Below, in pieces: positions 6,804 to 9,538 of a stretch of 9,538 nucleotides of DNA. The DNA comes from Cyanobacteriota bacterium (lineage in GTDB: Bacteria > Cyanobacteriota > Cyanobacteriia > Leptolyngbyales > Leptolyngbyaceae), in contig JAIXVO010000246.1 in assembly GCA_027482985.1 (NCBI GenBank), positions 1 through 9,538 of the forward strand. The letters run 5' to 3'. The translations under genes were made by a program, and so were the position numbers. The notes under the pieces were generated by a model, which made no database searches, had not been told where the DNA came from, and saw only the letters and a list, made by a program, of their open reading frames with translations. How positions within the stretch are numbered: position 1 is the first letter of the stretch; each line of letters starts with the position of its first letter.

Positions 6804-9020
6804 ATGGCTGCGACACAAGCCTTGATTGGTTGCCTCGCGTTTATGGTTGGGTTGTTGGCGATCGCGATTCCGGGTGCCAATTGGCTGCTGTTACTCCTGG
6901 GCGTGGGCGCAACAGTGGGATTACACCGAGTCTGGCGATCGCTCTTGCCGCGCCGCATTTGGTTGATTGCGGGGGCGATCGCGCTGTTCGCCAGCTTTTA
7001 CTACCAGTGGCGCATGCCCCATCCAGCGGCGCAGGATATCAGTCGGTTACTCACGCCTGCCGATGGTGCGGTGAAAGTGTTGGTGACAGGTAGGGTCACG
7101 ACCCTGCCGCGATTGACCCGCAGCGATAAAGCGCAGTTCTGGCTGCAAGCTCAGGCGATCGAGCCGATTGGCGATCGGCAACCCGTGACTGGCAAAGTGT
7201 ATACCACGGTGCCGCCGGAGCAGGCCAAGGCATTACATCCGGGGCAAGTAGTGCAGGTATCCGGTTCGCTTTACTTACCCAAAGCTGCTGCCAATCCGGG
7301 GGGCTTTGACTTCAAACAGTATTTGCAGCAGGAGGGCAGTTTTGCGGGATTACGGGGCGATCAGGTGAGGCTCCAGCAAGACAATCCAAATTGGGGCTGG
7401 TGGCAGATCCAGCAACGGATTGTGACGGCGCAGCAAGTGGGGGCTGGGAGTCCAGCCGGAGCGCTGATCAGTGCGATGGTGTTGGGCGGGCGGGCGGTGG
7501 ATTTGCCCTATGACGTGAAAGATGCGTTTGTGCGGGTGGGATTAGCCCATGCGCTGGCGGCTTCTGGCTTTCAAACTTCGCTACTGCTGGGGGTAGTGCT
7601 GGCGCTGACCCGACAGCGATCGCCCAAACTTCAGTTTGGCCTGGGCAGCTTGGCGCTGGTGGGGTTTGTGGGGCTGGCAGGCGCTCAACCCGCCGTCCTG
7701 AGAGCCGCTGTGATGGGGTTTGGCGGACTGGTGGCGCTGGTGCTGAAACGGCAAGTGCAACCGCTGGGAACACTGCTCCTGACGGCTGTTCTGTTGCTCC
7801 TGCTGAACCCCCTCTGGATCTGGGATTTGGGCTTTCAATTGAGCTTCCTGGCGACCTTGGGCTTATTAGTCACCGTCACCCCAATCGCCCGGCGGTTAGA
7901 TTGGCTCCCAACCGCGATCGCGACCAGCATTGCCGTTCCCATCGCGGCCTACCTCTGGACATTTCCGCTGCAACTGGGGGCCTTTGGCGTGTTGTCGCCC
8001 TACAGCATTCCGGCTAATGTGGCGACCACCCTCCTGATTTCGGGAATTAGTTTAGGCGGGATGGTTAGCGCGCTGGCTGCATTAATCTGGCCGCCAGCGG
8101 GGGCAACTCTGGCCTGGTTGCTGCAATACCCTACTCACCTGCTGCTAGCGATCGTACGTGGCTTTGAGCGGTTACCAGGAAATGGCTGGGCGATCGGCAC
8201 CATTCCAGTCGCACTGGTCGTGGGGCTGTATCTCCTGCTCAGTCTGTGCAGTTGGCAGCGCTGGTGGCAACGTCGCTGGCGGTGGGGCTTGCTGCTAGGG
8301 ATCGGGCTGGTGCTGATCCCGGTGGCCATGGGGCTGACGTTGACCCAGGCCACGATCCTGGCAACGGCGCAGGAGCCGACGCTAGTGTTACGCGATCGCG
8401 GGCGGGTGCTCGTCTTGGGTGGGAGTCAGGCGCAGACGCAACAATCCACTTTGCTGCCGTACTTACAGCAAGTGGGGGTGAATCAAATTGATTGGGCGAT
8501 CGCCCCTCAGCCTGATGCCGTCATGCACTGGACCACCGTAGCCGCGCGACTGCCAGTGCGCTACGTGGTGCAGCCGCCGCTGTCGCCGGCCAGCCTCCAG
8601 CCCACCCCCACGAACAATCCCCAACTGATTCCCGTGGGGCTACACCAAACCGCCACCATCGGCAGCACCCGCTTGACCTGGCTCAGCCTCACCCCCGCGA
8701 TCGCGCAACTGACGCTCCAAGGGCATGAGTGGCTGTGGTTGGTGGGGGTGGATGCAGAACAACAAAAAGCGTGGCTGGCCGCTGGGCAGGTGCCTCACGC
8801 AGAGGTGCTGTGGTGGAGTGGTCAGTCGTTAGATCCGGCGTTGGTGCAAGCGGTACAACCACGAGTGGCGATCGCATCGAGTCGGGCGATCGCGCCAGCC
8901 ACGATGGAATGGTTGCAACAGCAGCACCTTCCGCTCTACATCACGGGTGAAACTGGAGCGCTGCAATGGACACCGACAGCAGGGTTCTCGCCACTCGCTG
9001 AGACTCGGCATGGAGAATAA
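6804..9020 (+). CDS. comEC: ComEC/Rec2-family DNA internalization channel, degenerate C-terminal domain
   Basis: This 738-residue protein has the ComEC layout. N-terminal membrane helices (about 5-70) come first. An OB-fold-like DUF4131 region (about 88-190) follows, with VTGRV, PGQVVQVSGSLYLP and NPGGFDFKQYL (165-173). The multi-helix Competence domain (about 210-520) carries HALAASGFQTSLL (249-261), PAVLRAAVMG (296-305) and DLGFQLSFLATLGLL (341-355). ComEC moves single-stranded DNA through the plasma membrane during natural transformation. The C-terminal part (about 525-735) aligns with the usual metallo-beta-lactamase domain (TLLPYLQQVGVNQIDW), but the metal-binding HxDxDH is replaced by QPDAVM (569-574). 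The VLVDGG-type motif reads VLVLGG (535-540), so nuclease activity is unlikely. The gene holds about ten HIP1 octamers. It lies just after a strong terminator, and the HpxZ-like gene follows after 48 bases. Confidence 0.92.
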   Translation: MAATQALIGCLAFMVGLLAIAIPGANWLLLLLGVGATVGLHRVWRSLLPRRIWLIAGAIALFASFYYQWRMPHPAAQDISRLLTPADGAVKVLVTGRVTTLPRLTRSDKAQFWLQAQAIEPIGDRQPVTGKVYTTVPPEQAKALHPGQVVQVSGSLYLPKAAANPGGFDFKQYLQQEGSFAGLRGDQVRLQQDNPNWGWWQIQQRIVTAQQVGAGSPAGALISAMVLGGRAVDLPYDVKDAFVRVGLAHALAASGFQTSLLLGVVLALTRQRSPKLQFGLGSLALVGFVGLAGAQPAVLRAAVMGFGGLVALVLKRQVQPLGTLLLTAVLLLLLNPLWIWDLGFQLSFLATLGLLVTVTPIARRLDWLPTAIATSIAVPIAAYLWTFPLQLGAFGVLSPYSIPANVATTLLISGISLGGMVSALAALIWPPAGATLAWLLQYPTHLLLAIVRGFERLPGNGWAIGTIPVALVVGLYLLLSLCSWQRWWQRRWRWGLLLGIGLVLIPVAMGLTLTQATILATAQEPTLVLRDRGRVLVLGGSQAQTQQSTLLPYLQQVGVNQIDWAIAPQPDAVMHWTTVAARLPVRYVVQPPLSPASLQPTPTNNPQLIPVGLHQTATIGSTRLTWLSLTPAIAQLTLQGHEWLWLVGVDAEQQKAWLAAGQVPHAEVLWWSGQSLDPALVQAVQPRVAIASSRAIAPATMEWLQQQHLPLYITGETGALQWTPTAGFSPLAETRHGE

Positions 9021-9068
9021 CCGCCGCTCTGGTACCATCCTGAAGAACATGAATGGCATGCCAGTGAT

Positions 9069-9473
9069 ATGTCCCTGATTAACGACCCCGCTTTGGTCGC
9101 CGAACTGACTCAGCTTTACCTGAAATATGAAGCCGCACTAGTGACGAATGATTTAGCCGTGTTGGATGAATTATTTTGGGAATCTGCCGAAGTGGTGCGG
9201 TTTGGAGCCACAGAAAATTTGTACGGGATTGCAGCGATCCGGCAATTTCGTAGCGATCGCCCGACTCAAGATCTGGCGCGAACCATCAGTCAGCTCCAGG
9301 TTGTGACGTTTGGTGAGGATACGGCCTCCGTCACGCTGGAGTTTGAGCGCACGACCCAGGGGGTATTACGGCAAGGTCGCCAAAGTCAGATGTGGCGCAA
9401 ATTTCCCTACGGTTGGAAAATTGTGTCGGCCCATGTGTCGTTGCTGCCGCCCGCCGCGATCGCGCCCGCCTGA
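9069..9473 (+). CDS. HpxZ/AtzH-like (DUF3225) small protein, SnoaL/NTF2-like fold
   Basis: This 134-residue soluble protein has motifs of the AtzH-like/HpxZ family: YLKYEAALVTNDLAVLDELFW (17-37), VVRFGATENLYG (42-53), GRQSQMWRKF (103-112) and GWKIVSAHVS (115-124). The tail is Ala/Pro-rich. Family members adopt an NTF2-like cone fold. In other bacteria they sit beside amidohydrolases: HpxZ is encoded with purine/oxalurate breakdown genes, and AtzH accompanies the AtzE/AtzG amidase pair of the cyanuric acid pathway. Here the neighbour upstream is comEC, with 48 bases between, so any amidase partner would have to lie beyond the right edge. The ATG at 9069 fits the usual family N-terminus (MSLINDPALVAELT), although no good ribosome site is visible. 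Its substrate cannot be inferred. Confidence 0.82.
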   Translation: MSLINDPALVAELTQLYLKYEAALVTNDLAVLDELFWESAEVVRFGATENLYGIAAIRQFRSDRPTQDLARTISQLQVVTFGEDTASVTLEFERTTQGVLRQGRQSQMWRKFPYGWKIVSAHVSLLPPAAIAPA

Positions 9474-9527
9474 CGGCCTCCCGATCACCAATGGCAGTGA
9501 AATCGGTAGCATGGTTAAGCAACTTGT

Positions 9528-9538
9528 GGGGAGGTGGA
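9528..9538 (+). promoter_or_regulatory. Strong Shine-Dalgarno-like sequence at the right edge
   Basis: GGGGAGGTGGA ends the window, 54 bases after the HpxZ-like stop. It is the strongest anti-SD match seen here and suggests a plus-strand gene starting just outside, perhaps co-transcribed with the HpxZ-like gene. Two short open frames from ATGs at 9491 and 9511 also run off the edge, but neither resembles a protein family I know. Confidence 0.35.

Noticed and set aside
6752..7093. Plus-strand frame of 113 codons overlapping the comEC start
   Set aside because: It begins inside the terminator and overlaps the clear comEC N-terminus in another frame.
1..9538. Many GCGATCGC octamers considered as a functional repeat
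   Set aside because: This is the HIP1 sequence, overrepresented across many cyanobacterial genomes and spread through all genes here. It indicates lineage, not a local element.

Overview
The window comes from a cyanobacterium, most likely a filamentous one. I count more than twenty copies of the octamer GCGATCGC (HIP1) in 9.5 kb, where chance predicts well under one. The recognisable genes (hpsA-, narM- and DUF4079-type) are also typical of cyanobacteria. HpsA belongs to the hormogonium polysaccharide (hps) system, which suggests a gliding filamentous lineage. No mobile-element gene, tRNA, rRNA or CRISPR array was seen.

Layout. Bases 1-4151 (minus strand) hold most of a very long hpsA gene whose 3' end lies beyond the left edge. 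Bases 4152-4917 are non-coding. They contain the hpsA upstream region and a compact nested inverted-repeat element (4704-4865). Next, also on the minus strand, is a tight pair: a PsiE-family four-helix membrane protein (5389-5877) followed 12 bases later by narM, the nitrate reductase-associated protein (4918-5376). A 210-base divergent intergenic region separates this pair from the plus-strand genes and carries a perfect GTA-N8-TAC, the core of the NtcA nitrogen-control site. On the plus strand follow a DUF4079 histidine-rich membrane protein (6088-6579), a 3' region with two hairpins and a strong intrinsic terminator (6735-6764), a ComEC/Rec2-family DNA-uptake channel gene (6804-9020) and a small HpxZ/AtzH-like gene (9069-9473). 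A strong Shine-Dalgarno-like sequence lies at the right edge and suggests another gene just outside.

How the genes relate. Three themes sit side by side: surface polysaccharide and motility (hpsA), nitrogen assimilation (narM, perhaps with its PsiE-like partner under NtcA), and DNA uptake (comEC). Nothing shows that they form one system. The best candidates for new biology are the psiE-narM pair with its NtcA-like site, the nested inverted-repeat element before hpsA, and a ComEC whose C-terminal metallo-beta-lactamase-like domain has lost most of its metal ligands. I do not see a wholly undescribed multi-gene system here.
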